From CAWEHQ01 sp051001995 (GTDB lineage Bacteria; Actinomycetota; Thermoleophilia; Solirubrobacterales; Thermoleophilaceae), in contig JBPCMT010000064.1 of the NCBI GenBank assembly GCA_051001995.1, forward strand, positions 1-24,728: a stretch of 24,728 bases of DNA, read 5' to 3'. The first letter of the stretch is position 1. Each line of letters begins with the position of its first letter. The notes beneath the pieces were generated by a model that saw only the letters and a list, made by a program, of their open reading frames with translations, had not been told where the DNA came from and made no database searches. The position numbers and the translations under genes are program-made. Shown here one piece after another: positions 15,115-22,363 of the stretch.

Positions 15115-16647
15115 TCAGCCCGCGGCGTCGACTGCCCGCAACCGGCTCCGGGCGCCCCCCGGCTCTCCGCTCGCCGACTCGGCCGGAGCCGTGCCGGCGA
15201 GCGGAGCCGGCAACGAGACTCCGAGAGCGCAGAGTAGGCCGATACCCAACCAGAGCTGCCGCTCGAACACTGCGTCGAAGACCATGAGGCAGAGAAGGAC
15301 GACGCCCACGCTGGCCAGCACTGCCTTAGCGAGAGCAGGTGTCTGCCCACCTCCGACCCGGCGAGCCGCACGGATACCGCAGACGAGGCCGACGATGATC
15401 GCCGCCGAGGTGCCGATGAGGCCGACCAGTCCTAGCGCACGCCAGCTTTGGAGTATGAGGTTATGGGTGCCGGCCTCGCGATCGCCGCTGCCACCTCCGA
15501 CACGCAGCCCGGTGGTGGCGCCCGCCCAGGATGTGTCGGTTGGGTTGAGGCCACGGCCACCCTTGATCGTGTTCGCGCCCTGGCCCACGAGCGGGCTCGC
15601 CGCCACTTCATCGATCGCGGTGGTCACGAGCTCGACGCGCGCCAAAGCGCTCCGCTGGGCGCTCGGGTCGGAGAGCCTCTCCAGCCGCTCGGGGAAGGCG
15701 GTGCCGGCGACGGCCGCGATAGCGACGAGCACCGACACGAGAACCACCCGGCCACGGCGCCCGCCGGTGCCCAGAGCGAGGAGGAGGACGGCGAGCGCCC
15801 CAGCCGCGAGTGGAGCGCGCGAGGCGCTCAGAACCGTCCCCACGAGCAGAAGCGGTATGCACAACGCGGCCACGACGCGCACGACGCCGCGCGATGTCAC
15901 CGCCAGCCCCACCCCGAGCGGCAGCGCTCCCGCGGCGGCTATCCCGAAGAGGGCGGGGTGATTGGAGAGCCCGTAGCTGCGCGCACCGCCGAAGTCATCG
16001 GCGAAGGGCAGGATCCAGGCACCGGTGATCTGGGTCCCGAGGGCGGCGATCGAGGCAACGGCGACCGAGACGACCGTCGCGAGGAGCACAGCCTCGAGCC
16101 GCCACTCCGACCGGACGAAGCGCACTACGACGGCCGGGATGAACAGCATGGCAAAGCCGGCACGGGCCACGGCCTCCACATCGGTCGCCTTGGCTCCCGA
16201 CTCCAAGGCGGCGAGCAGAGCGCCTAGGACGACGAGTCCAAATGCTCCGGCGAGGACGGCGAGAACTCGCCGGACGGCCGGCGGGGCGGTTCGGATGCCG
16301 ACCAAGCCGTAGAGGGCGAGACCGAGGAGGAGCAGGTCGGCGACTCGCAGACCTCCTGGTCCCCGCCACAGGCCGGTCCAGCTGGCCTCGATGAAGAGCC
16401 AGAGCAGTACAACGTCCACTACCACCCCGCCGCTTGCCGCCTCTGTCCACCCACGCGCACGGCCCAGGGCGGGGACCAGGAGCTGCCATACGGCCCAGCC
16501 GGTGAGGCTGATCGCTCCGACCGCGAGCAGAACGACCTTGACAGCCGGCGGGAGGGCGACGGCGACAAAGCCGATTGGAATTGCTGCGGCGGTGCCGAGG
16601 CCGATCGTCGTGGCGACTCCGACGGCCCCTCCGGGCCTCGAAGTCAC
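15115..16647 (-). CDS. Wzy/O-antigen ligase-like polymerase (first copy)
   Basis: A polytopic membrane protein of about 510 residues with roughly twelve hydrophobic segments and the Wzy_C/O-antigen ligase pattern. SNHPALFGIAAAGALPLG and TVLSASRAPLAAGALAVLLL precede the large external loop. SPLVGQGANTIKGG lies in the loop, and REAGTHNLILQSWRALGLVG carries the conserved His-Asn. This family polymerises undecaprenyl-linked repeat units or transfers the polymer to an acceptor on the outer face. I chose the GTG at 16647. A GTG at 16701 is also possible, and the open frame beyond is not protein-like. It sits between FkbM and the Wzz-like gene in the minus-strand operon, an arrangement that favours polymerase over ligase. 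A second Wzy-like protein is encoded divergently at 17631. Confidence 0.85.
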   Translation of the reverse strand: MTSRPGGAVGVATTIGLGTAAAIPIGFVAVALPPAVKVVLLAVGAISLTGWAVWQLLVPALGRARGWTEAASGGVVVDVVLLWLFIEASWTGLWRGPGGLRVADLLLLGLALYGLVGIRTAPPAVRRVLAVLAGAFGLVVLGALLAALESGAKATDVEAVARAGFAMLFIPAVVVRFVRSEWRLEAVLLATVVSVAVASIAALGTQITGAWILPFADDFGGARSYGLSNHPALFGIAAAGALPLGVGLAVTSRGVVRVVAALCIPLLLVGTVLSASRAPLAAGALAVLLLALGTGGRRGRVVLVSVLVAIAAVAGTAFPERLERLSDPSAQRSALARVELVTTAIDEVAASPLVGQGANTIKGGRGLNPTDTSWAGATTGLRVGGGSGDREAGTHNLILQSWRALGLVGLIGTSAAIIVGLVCGIRAARRVGGGQTPALAKAVLASVGVVLLCLMVFDAVFERQLWLGIGLLCALGVSLPAPLAGTAPAESASGEPGGARSRLRAVDAAG

Positions 16648-16775
16648 TGGCCCGGCCGGCCGTACCCGTGCGAGAAGACGCAATCGACCGGGAGAACGCA
16701 CGGAGCGCCACGGTACCAGCGGTCGACGCGTCGCACGCGGGTCTGGCTCCTCGCTGGGCGAGTCGGAAGCCGCCT

Positions 16776-17561
16776 CTAGGCGGACCTCACGAACAGGAAG
16801 TCGGCCTGCAGGCAGCGCCCGCTGTCGTCGCGGACCAGCGAGAAGATCCCCGCCAGTCGAAAGCTCCTCTCGGCGCAGTGGGAAACGATCTCTCCGGCGA
16901 GCGGCTGGTGCTCGTAGAGCTCGACGAACGAGCACTCGATGAGCAGCTCGTCGAGCGACTCGAGCAGGGCGTCGGCGCCCCGCAGGACCTCCAGCTCGTA
17001 GCCCTGAACATCGAGCTTGAGGAGGCAGGGCCGGGTGACCACCTGCGGGGCGATGACCCGATCGAGCCGAGCCACCTCGACTGTCCTGTGCTCGGCGAGC
17101 CCCGTGTTCGGGAACGTCGCCGTCTGGGTGGTGGTGGGGACGAGCAGGGAGGAGGAGTCGTCGCTCGCGGACACGTTGAACGTTTCCGGACCGCTCGACG
17201 CGCCGAGGGCGGCGTCGTACACGTGCAGGCGCCGGCTATCTCGGCCTAGCGCACGCACCAGCTTGCTCCGCGCCTCGGGCAGCGGCTCGAAGCAGTGCAG
17301 CTCGGCAGCAGGGAAGCGCCGGGCGGCGAAGAGACTGAACTGCCCCCTGTTCGCACCGACGTCGATGACGGTGGCAAAGCAGTGCTCAAAGGCGACGGAG
17401 TGGTGCTCGGTGGCTGCCGCAACCCTGTGGCGTAGTGCCCGGCGGTACGAGGGATGCGCGAGGACGGTCGCGAGCTTCCGGGCCTTCTGAAGCTTCCGTC
17501 GGGCAGCGCTCAGGTGAGTGCGACCTCGCACGGGCGCGGGCAGTCTAGCCTCTGGAGGCAC
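16776..17561 (-). CDS. FkbM family methyltransferase
   Basis: A 261-residue SAM-dependent O-methyltransferase of the FkbM family. The SAM-binding motif is VIDVGANRGQFSLFAARRF (near 65-83), followed by the acidic ELHCFEPLPEA. The middle contains VEVARLDRVIA and then PCLLKLDVQGYELEVLRGA, the most diagnostic FkbM segment. The C-terminal SFVELYEHQPLAGEI and CLQADFLFVR complete the domain. FkbM enzymes methylate hydroxyls of sugars or secondary metabolites. Here I infer modification of a repeat-unit sugar. The GTG at 17561 is a possible start, and a GTG near 17531 would remove ten residues of uncertain value. It is the first gene of the eight-gene minus-strand operon, divergent from the Wzy-like gene at 17631 across 69 bp that should hold both promoters. 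Confidence 0.9.
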   Translation of the reverse strand: MPPEARLPAPVRGRTHLSAARRKLQKARKLATVLAHPSYRRALRHRVAAATEHHSVAFEHCFATVIDVGANRGQFSLFAARRFPAAELHCFEPLPEARSKLVRALGRDSRRLHVYDAALGASSGPETFNVSASDDSSSLLVPTTTQTATFPNTGLAEHRTVEVARLDRVIAPQVVTRPCLLKLDVQGYELEVLRGADALLESLDELLIECSFVELYEHQPLAGEIVSHCAERSFRLAGIFSLVRDDSGRCLQADFLFVRSA

Positions 17562-17630
17562 GGCCGAGGCTGGCTACAGGAGCTAAGCGGTCGCGCACCC
17601 GTCACCCGCCGACACTCGGCCACCCTTCGC

Positions 17631-20189
17631 ATGAATCCGCCAACCGCTCAAGCCGTGTCACCCCAATCGGCCGGCTCGATGCCACTACACGCTGCCCGCG
17701 ACCTCATTCCGAGGCGTCCGCTCGATCTCGTGCTCGCGCTCGCGCTGCTCTCGTTGCCGCTGGCGCCCTTCCTCAACACCTTCTCCTCGCTCGGCACCGC
17801 TCTCAGGCTCGCCATAGCGGCGGCAGTCGCCCTGTTGGTGGTCGCCAGGCGGATCCCGCTACAACGCGGCCCGCTCGGGCGCGGTCGCTGGCTGATCGTC
17901 GCCTTTGCGCTCTTCCAGATCATTCCCCTCGCCGGGGCTGCGACCGTCGAATACGGCCTCGTCCGCGTCGTCAACTGGACCATGTTCATGCCGTTGGCGT
18001 TCGTCGCCTACGACCGGCGCTCACAACGGACCGCGATCGGCTTCGCCGCCATCGCGGGCGTCCTCCTCGTGGTCGGCGTCATCCTGCAGGCTGTCGGCGT
18101 CCTGGGAGGAACGTGGGCCGGCTTCGCGCTCTCGGACGGCACGCCGGCAACCCGCTACACCTCCTTCCTGCTCAACCCGAATGACCTCGGGCTGTCGATG
18201 GTCCTGCTCGGAGTCGTACTGGGCCTCGCCTCCCGCGGGCGCCCACCCGCAGTCCGCGCCGCGGGGCTCGCCGCGGTCACGGCTTGCGGCGTGGTCGTGA
18301 GCCTGACGCTCTCTCGGGGGGCTTTCGTCGCGCTTGCCGGCGTCTTTCTCTACCTGCTGGTGGTCGGCCTCCCACGCCGTCGGCTCGTAGCCCTCGCGAG
18401 CGCTGCGCTTGTGGGACTGCTTGCCATACCGCTGGCCATCCCGACCACCCGTGAGTCGGTCAGCATCACGCTTGGGTCGCTGGCGACCATCGCCAGCGGC
18501 GAAGACATGAGCTCCACCGTGCGAGCCGACCGCTGGTCGAGGCTCACCGGTGGGGGAGGCACCGAGGTCGCCGAGAGCCAGGCCAGAAACGGCCTACCCC
18601 TCTGGTCGGTCTCCTCCTCGGCGAGCGCCGTCGCCACGTCGGAGGTAAGTCGCGACGGGCAGCAGTCTGCTCGGCTCACTCGCAAGCGGGACGGCGGAGG
18701 CGGGCAGCGCATCTTCCTCGCGAGCAGCGTGGCGGCGGTCGAACCGGGACTGACCTACACGTTGACAGGGCATTGCCGCCCGCAGCGCGTCTCTCGACCG
18801 TGTCGAGCCATGATGATCTTCCGCAACGCGCGGGGGCGGCCGCTCTCGGCGCCGGTCGGACCTACGGTGATGTCGGTTCCCGGTCGCTGGACCCGCGTGA
18901 CCAGGACCGACGGCGCTCCGGCCGGTACCGTCAGCGCGGAAGTCCGAGCAGAGATCTTCGACGTCCCCGAAGGGGAGACTCACTATCTCGACTCTTTCGC
19001 CCTGACCCGCGGTCGGAGTCCTGCGACTGCTTTTCCCGAGCGGGGAGGCGACCCGCTCGGGCTACCGCCGGCGGTCGCCTCGCCCCAGCGGGGGACTCAG
19101 GGTCTGGCGAGGAACGGGCTGCCGGGCTGGACCGCCTCCTCCTCGGCACGCGCAGTGGCTACGTCGGAGGTCAAACGGGACGGGGAACGCTCGGCTCGGC
19201 TCAGCCGCAGGCGGGACGGCCGTGGCGCTTCTCAGATCTTCCTGGAGAGCGAGGTTGAGCCGATCTCTCCGGGCCAGATCTACACGCTGGTGGGCCACTG
19301 CCGGGCACGCGGCGCCGGTCGCCCCTGCCGAGCGATCATCATCTTCCTCGACGCCCGAGGGACGATGCTCTCCGGACCCGTCACGCCGAAGGTGGTCTCG
19401 AGCTCCAAGCAGTGGACTCCCATGATGGTGACCGCGACAGCGCCTTTGGGCGCGGTTAGTGCGAAGGTGCGCGGCGAGATCTTTAAGGTTCGGAAGGGCG
19501 AGACTCACTACCTCGACTCCTTTGGCGTGACCCGCGGCCCGACTCCCGCCGCTACCTTCCCGGAGCAGGGAGGCGACCCGCTCGGCCTTCCCTCCGTTCC
19601 CCCGCTTGCCGCCTCTGCACAGGGCGGGGCCGGACTGCCGCCGGCCACCGCCCTCGCCTCGGCTCACGTGTCGGGGGCCGTACTGGGCTCGCTGCCTCCT
19701 GGATCCGATACAAAGGCACAGAGCGAGGGCTCTGAGCCGCAACCGCCAAGAGGCCAGGGCTCGCTCGACTCGCGCGATCTCACCGTGCCCGACATCGTCT
19801 TCGGGCCGGGCTTCGGCCGCTACGCCGAGCGCGACGACTTGAGTGGCTTCGAGCTTGGCGACCGAGAGGCGCGAAGGAAGGCACAGATAAGGGCCACCGT
19901 CGACAACGGCTGGCTCAAGCTGTTCCTCGAGGAGGGGCTCATCGGGACTGGGTTGTTTCTGGCGATCTTCGCCACTGCACTCCGGCGAAGCTTCTCCGCG
20001 CGCCACACGGCCTATCGCGCGCTCGCTCTGACTACGGGAGCGCTGCTCGTGGCCTTCGGAGCGCGAGCTCTGAGCACCGACGTGCTCGACGTCAACCCGT
20101 GGAACTTCGTCCTCTGGCTCGTCGTCGGCCTCGCGTTCGCGGCTGCGAGCGAAGACGCGCGCCGGCGCACGTCCGCGGAAACGGCCTAG
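17631..20189 (+). CDS. Wzy/O-antigen ligase-like membrane protein with two tandem lectin-like domains inserted in its external loop
   Basis: This is an 852-residue protein from the ATG at 17631. Residues about 30-300 form the N-terminal set of membrane helices, including TRYTSFLLNPNDLGLSMVLL and SLTLSRGAFVALAGVFLYLL, as in Wzy_C/O-antigen ligases. The large external loop begins at STVRADRWSRLTG. It contains two tandem copies of a ~175-residue unit (318-492 and 493-667) that look like CBM4/9 or galactose-binding beta-sandwich domains. Each runs from ARNGLP.W through Y-T-L-x-GHCR and RPCRA to GETHYLDSF. The loop then resumes at DIVFGPGFGRYAE, and DNGWLKLFLEEGLIGTGLFL leads into the last helices. 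Without the insert the length would be normal for Wzy. Each copy has a Cys-x8-Cys pair that could form a disulfide outside the cell. The lectin units may hold the nascent glycan near the active site (inference). The beta-sandwich call is from pattern only. Confidence 0.82.
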   Translation: MNPPTAQAVSPQSAGSMPLHAARDLIPRRPLDLVLALALLSLPLAPFLNTFSSLGTALRLAIAAAVALLVVARRIPLQRGPLGRGRWLIVAFALFQIIPLAGAATVEYGLVRVVNWTMFMPLAFVAYDRRSQRTAIGFAAIAGVLLVVGVILQAVGVLGGTWAGFALSDGTPATRYTSFLLNPNDLGLSMVLLGVVLGLASRGRPPAVRAAGLAAVTACGVVVSLTLSRGAFVALAGVFLYLLVVGLPRRRLVALASAALVGLLAIPLAIPTTRESVSITLGSLATIASGEDMSSTVRADRWSRLTGGGGTEVAESQARNGLPLWSVSSSASAVATSEVSRDGQQSARLTRKRDGGGGQRIFLASSVAAVEPGLTYTLTGHCRPQRVSRPCRAMMIFRNARGRPLSAPVGPTVMSVPGRWTRVTRTDGAPAGTVSAEVRAEIFDVPEGETHYLDSFALTRGRSPATAFPERGGDPLGLPPAVASPQRGTQGLARNGLPGWTASSSARAVATSEVKRDGERSARLSRRRDGRGASQIFLESEVEPISPGQIYTLVGHCRARGAGRPCRAIIIFLDARGTMLSGPVTPKVVSSSKQWTPMMVTATAPLGAVSAKVRGEIFKVRKGETHYLDSFGVTRGPTPAATFPEQGGDPLGLPSVPPLAASAQGGAGLPPATALASAHVSGAVLGSLPPGSDTKAQSEGSEPQPPRGQGSLDSRDLTVPDIVFGPGFGRYAERDDLSGFELGDREARRKAQIRATVDNGWLKLFLEEGLIGTGLFLAIFATALRRSFSARHTAYRALALTTGALLVAFGARALSTDVLDVNPWNFVLWLVVGLAFAAASEDARRRTSAETA
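18582..19631 (+). repeat. Tandem direct repeat of 525 bp encoding two lectin-like domains
   Basis: Copy 1 spans 18582-19106 and copy 2 spans 19107-19631. Both are in the same frame with an exact spacing of 525 bp (175 codons). Protein identity is about 60% by eye, strongest at the ARNGLP start, the AVATSEV segment, RPCRA, GETHYLDSF and the closing GGDPLGLP. The first and last blocks are conserved, so the duplicated unit includes the inter-domain linker. The divergence shows an old duplication rather than an assembly artefact. Confidence 0.9.
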
Positions 20190-20466
20190 TGGCCCTCGGG
20201 CGCCACGTACGTCGAGCTGCGCGACGACCGGCACTACTTTCCTCTTGTGCTCCGGTTCAAGATGACGATGACCGAGCGACTTCCCTCCGCCGCACGCAAC
20301 CCCGCACCGGTCGAGAACGCGAGATGCGGCTTCAACGCCGAGAGGCCTGGCTGACACCTTGCCACCACCGCTTCCCAGGCGCTTTCGCGTAGACCCCGAC
20401 GGCGAGCGCGGACCGCCACCGGTGCCGCGCGCTGACCGAGCGAGCGGCGGCGCCACCTTCGGCGCT
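20190..20466 (+). other. Intergenic stretch between the lectin-fused Wzy gene and the initiating transferase
   Basis: This 277-base stretch has no supported gene. The frame of the upstream gene stays open after its stop for about 56 codons, which is unremarkable at this GC content. I see no clear terminator, promoter hexamers or repeats. If the TTG at 20359 is the true start of the next gene, only the first 169 bases are non-coding. Confidence 0.5.
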
Positions 20467-21927
20467 GTGAGCACGTTCGAGCGTCCGTCGCCGTTCTCTC
20501 CCGAGGCAATCGCCGGAGGTCCGCACGAGGCGCGCCAACACTCGGCGGAGCTGACCCACGCCGGCCGGGGGCGCGACATACTCCTGCGGCGGTTGCTCGC
20601 CTTCGCCGACGCGTTCGCGGCGATGCTCGGGAGCGTCTCGCTCGCCCTCGTCGCCGGCGAGTACCCGCTCGGCACCGCCTTCTGGGCGGCGACCGCCGTC
20701 CCGGCGTGGCTTCTCCTCGCCAAGCTGCACGGGCTCTACGACCGCGACGACCGCGTCCTCCACCATCTCACGGTCGACGAGCTGCCCTCGATCGGAGCCT
20801 GGGCGGCGACCGGAACGATCGCGCTCGTCGGCCTGCTCGCGATCTCCCCCGCGGGCACCCCGGAACTTCCGGCCATCGGGCTGCTGCTGGCCGTCGTCGC
20901 GGTCAGCGGGGCGATCATGCGCGCCGGCGCACGCTCGCTGTGGCGCTCGATGACCCTCCCGGAAGGCGTGTTCGTCGTCGGCTCGGGGCCGCTGGCGCGT
21001 GCACTGGAGCGCAAGATCGACCTCTTCCCGGACATGCACGTGCGCGTCGTGGGAAAGCTGGACGACGCTTCTCTGGCGGCGCTGCGGGAGGCGCCGGACC
21101 ACACGCTGGCGCTGACCGATGAGCTCGACGAGCCCCGGTTCGAGCGGCTCGTCCTCGCCACCGAGTCGATCGACGAGCCGCTGGTCGCCGACCTCGTCGC
21201 GCTCTGCCGCCGCCACGAGGTCAAGCTGAGCGTCGTGCCGCCGGTGCGCGGCATGTTCGGTACGGCGGTTCGCCTCAGCCACGTCGCCGATCTTCCGCTC
21301 GTCGAGTACAACACGACGGACGTCGCCCAGTCGACGCTCTTCCTCAAGCGCGTGCTTGACCTCGCGATCGGCCTGCCCACGGCGATCGTGCTGCTGCCGT
21401 TCATGGCCGCGATCGCGCTCGCCATACGCTTCGAGAGCGGAGCCCCGAGTCTCTTCGTCCAGCGAAGGGCGGGCCTGAACGGTCACGCGTTCAAGATCTA
21501 CAAGTTCAGGACAATGGTCCCGGACGCCGCGGCGAGGCGAAAGGCGCTCACCCCTCTCGAGAAGGATGTCCCGATGTTCAAGCTTCCGCGCGATCCCCGG
21601 ATCACGCGGCTCGGGCGCGTCCTGCGGCTCCGGAGCCTCGACGAGCTCCCTCAGATCTTCAACGTGGTCAAGGGCGACATGAGTCTCGTCGGGCCGCGGC
21701 CCGAGGAGCTCGACGTCGTTCGTCGCTACGGACCGGAGGCTTTGTTCCGGGTCTCGGTCAAGCCCGGGCTGACCGGTCCGATGCAGGTCTACGGGCGCAG
21801 CGACCTGCGCTTCGACGAGGTGCTCGCCGTCGAGCGCGAGTACATCGAGAACCTCTCGCTCGGGCGGGATCTGCGGATGCTGGCCATGACGGGCGCGGTG
21901 GTGGTGCGGGCGCGGGGCGCGTACTAG
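20467..21927 (+). CDS. Polyprenyl-phosphate sugar phosphotransferase initiating repeat-unit synthesis (WbaP/WcaJ-type)
   Basis: A 486-residue membrane enzyme of the exopolysaccharide polyprenyl glycosylphosphotransferase family. It transfers a sugar-1-phosphate to undecaprenyl phosphate, the first committed step. The N-terminal half has about four hydrophobic helices followed by a Rossmann-like domain beginning GVFVVGSGPLARALERKID. The catalytic domain starts near Lys294 (KRVLDLAIGLP) with a hydrophobic membrane-inserted helix. KIYKFRTMVPDA follows, then RSLDELPQIFNVVKGDMSLV with the Asp392-Glu393 dyad, and GPRPEE and KPGLTGPMQVYGRS close the domain. Sugar specificity (glucose, galactose or other) cannot be read. 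I prefer the GTG at 20467. A TTG at 20359 would add 36 residues of Pro/Arg-rich sequence that does not look conserved. It follows the lectin-fused Wzy gene on the same strand. Confidence 0.9.
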   Translation: MSTFERPSPFSPEAIAGGPHEARQHSAELTHAGRGRDILLRRLLAFADAFAAMLGSVSLALVAGEYPLGTAFWAATAVPAWLLLAKLHGLYDRDDRVLHHLTVDELPSIGAWAATGTIALVGLLAISPAGTPELPAIGLLLAVVAVSGAIMRAGARSLWRSMTLPEGVFVVGSGPLARALERKIDLFPDMHVRVVGKLDDASLAALREAPDHTLALTDELDEPRFERLVLATESIDEPLVADLVALCRRHEVKLSVVPPVRGMFGTAVRLSHVADLPLVEYNTTDVAQSTLFLKRVLDLAIGLPTAIVLLPFMAAIALAIRFESGAPSLFVQRRAGLNGHAFKIYKFRTMVPDAAARRKALTPLEKDVPMFKLPRDPRITRLGRVLRLRSLDELPQIFNVVKGDMSLVGPRPEELDVVRRYGPEALFRVSVKPGLTGPMQVYGRSDLRFDEVLAVEREYIENLSLGRDLRMLAMTGAVVVRARGAY

Positions 21928-21939
21928 GAGGGATTGGCG

Positions 21940-22019
21940 AAACGGCTAGCGAAACTAGTCGAACATTCGTCCAGGAGGACACCCGGCTCGCGCATTGCGG
22001 GGGCAAAACCGTCGAAGGG
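21940..22019 (+). promoter_or_regulatory. Possible structured leader of the small membrane gene
   Basis: Between the transferase stop (21927) and the small gene at 22026 there are two short hairpins. The first is GGCTAG-CGAAA-CTAGTC, with one G-U pair. The second, a little downstream, is GTCC-AGGA-GGAC. A strong purine-rich ribosome binding site (GAAGGGGG) ends a few bases before the GTG at 22026. The hairpins are short and lack a T-run, so a role as terminator or attenuator is unproven. Confidence 0.3.
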
Positions 22020-22025
22020 GGTGTT

Positions 22026-22355
22026 GTGAGCTGGGTCGCGATAGCTATCGCTGGCTGGGCTGCCGTGGCGGCCGTGGTTGGGCTATTCGTCTGAGGACTG
22101 GCCCGTGCGGCGGCAACCGGAGATCGAGACCAGGTAGAGCAGTTGGACTTCGCGCGCGCCGTCGAAGCCGATATGCGGGCGCCTGACGGTCGCGCCGGCG
22201 AAGAGGATCGACGAGCCGCTCTCCGACCGTGGGCGGCCGAGGCGCCCGGCAGGCGGGCCGAGGATCTTCTCCGGCGAGACCTGGCCGAAGCTCATCGGGC
22301 ACTGACGGACGCTGAGGCGAGACTCGCAGAGTTCGAGGCTCGCCAGACGGCCTAG
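22026..22355 (+). pseudogene. Small single-helix membrane protein with coiled-coil domain, split by in-frame TGA
   Basis: From a GTG at 22026, preceded by a good ribosome binding site, the frame encodes a 22-residue hydrophobic helix (SWVAIAIAGWAAVAAVVGLF) and then meets TGA at 22092-22094. The same frame then stays open for 86 codons to TAG at 22353-22355, beginning GLARAAATGDRDQVEQLDFA. It ends in the Glu/Ala/Arg-rich heptad-like RRDLAEAHRALTDAEARLAE. A transmembrane helix followed by a soluble coiled coil is a common layout for small accessory proteins, so the two halves look like one gene of about 109 residues. The TGA would be one C-to-T change from CGA (Arg). It may be a nonsense mutation, a sequence error or a readthrough site. 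Alternatively, a 22-residue microprotein and a separate TTG-started coiled-coil ORF (22143) exist. I do not recognise the family, and its function is unknown. Confidence 0.5.
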
Positions 22356-22363
22356 AGCGGCCC

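Noticed and set aside
16648..16775. Extended N-terminus for the first Wzy-like protein, or an alternative-frame N-terminus starting at 16711
   Set aside because: The extension is Arg/Pro-rich without hydrophobic segments, and the alternative frame would need a frameshift with no supporting motif.
18582..19631. Tandem repeat considered as an assembly duplication
   Set aside because: The copies differ at about 40% of residues, so they are an ancient duplication rather than a collapsed or doubled assembly.
20190..20358. Continuation of the Wzy frame beyond its stop for about 56 codons, considered as a readthrough extension
   Set aside because: No conserved motif or membrane helix appears in the extension, and open frames of this length are expected by chance at this GC content.
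19062..20723. 553-codon minus-strand open frame opposite the lectin-fused Wzy gene
   Set aside because: No recognisable motif, and it runs antisense to a strong gene and spans into the next.
21985..22080. Partial resemblance of the leader and first codons of the small membrane gene to a c-di-GMP-I (GEMM) riboswitch, with GGCAAAACCGTCGAAG and a later GGCTGGGCTGCC
   Set aside because: The conserved core between the two halves (GGGACGCAAAGC-like) is not present, and the second half lies inside a convincing hydrophobic coding segment. A covariance-model search would settle it.
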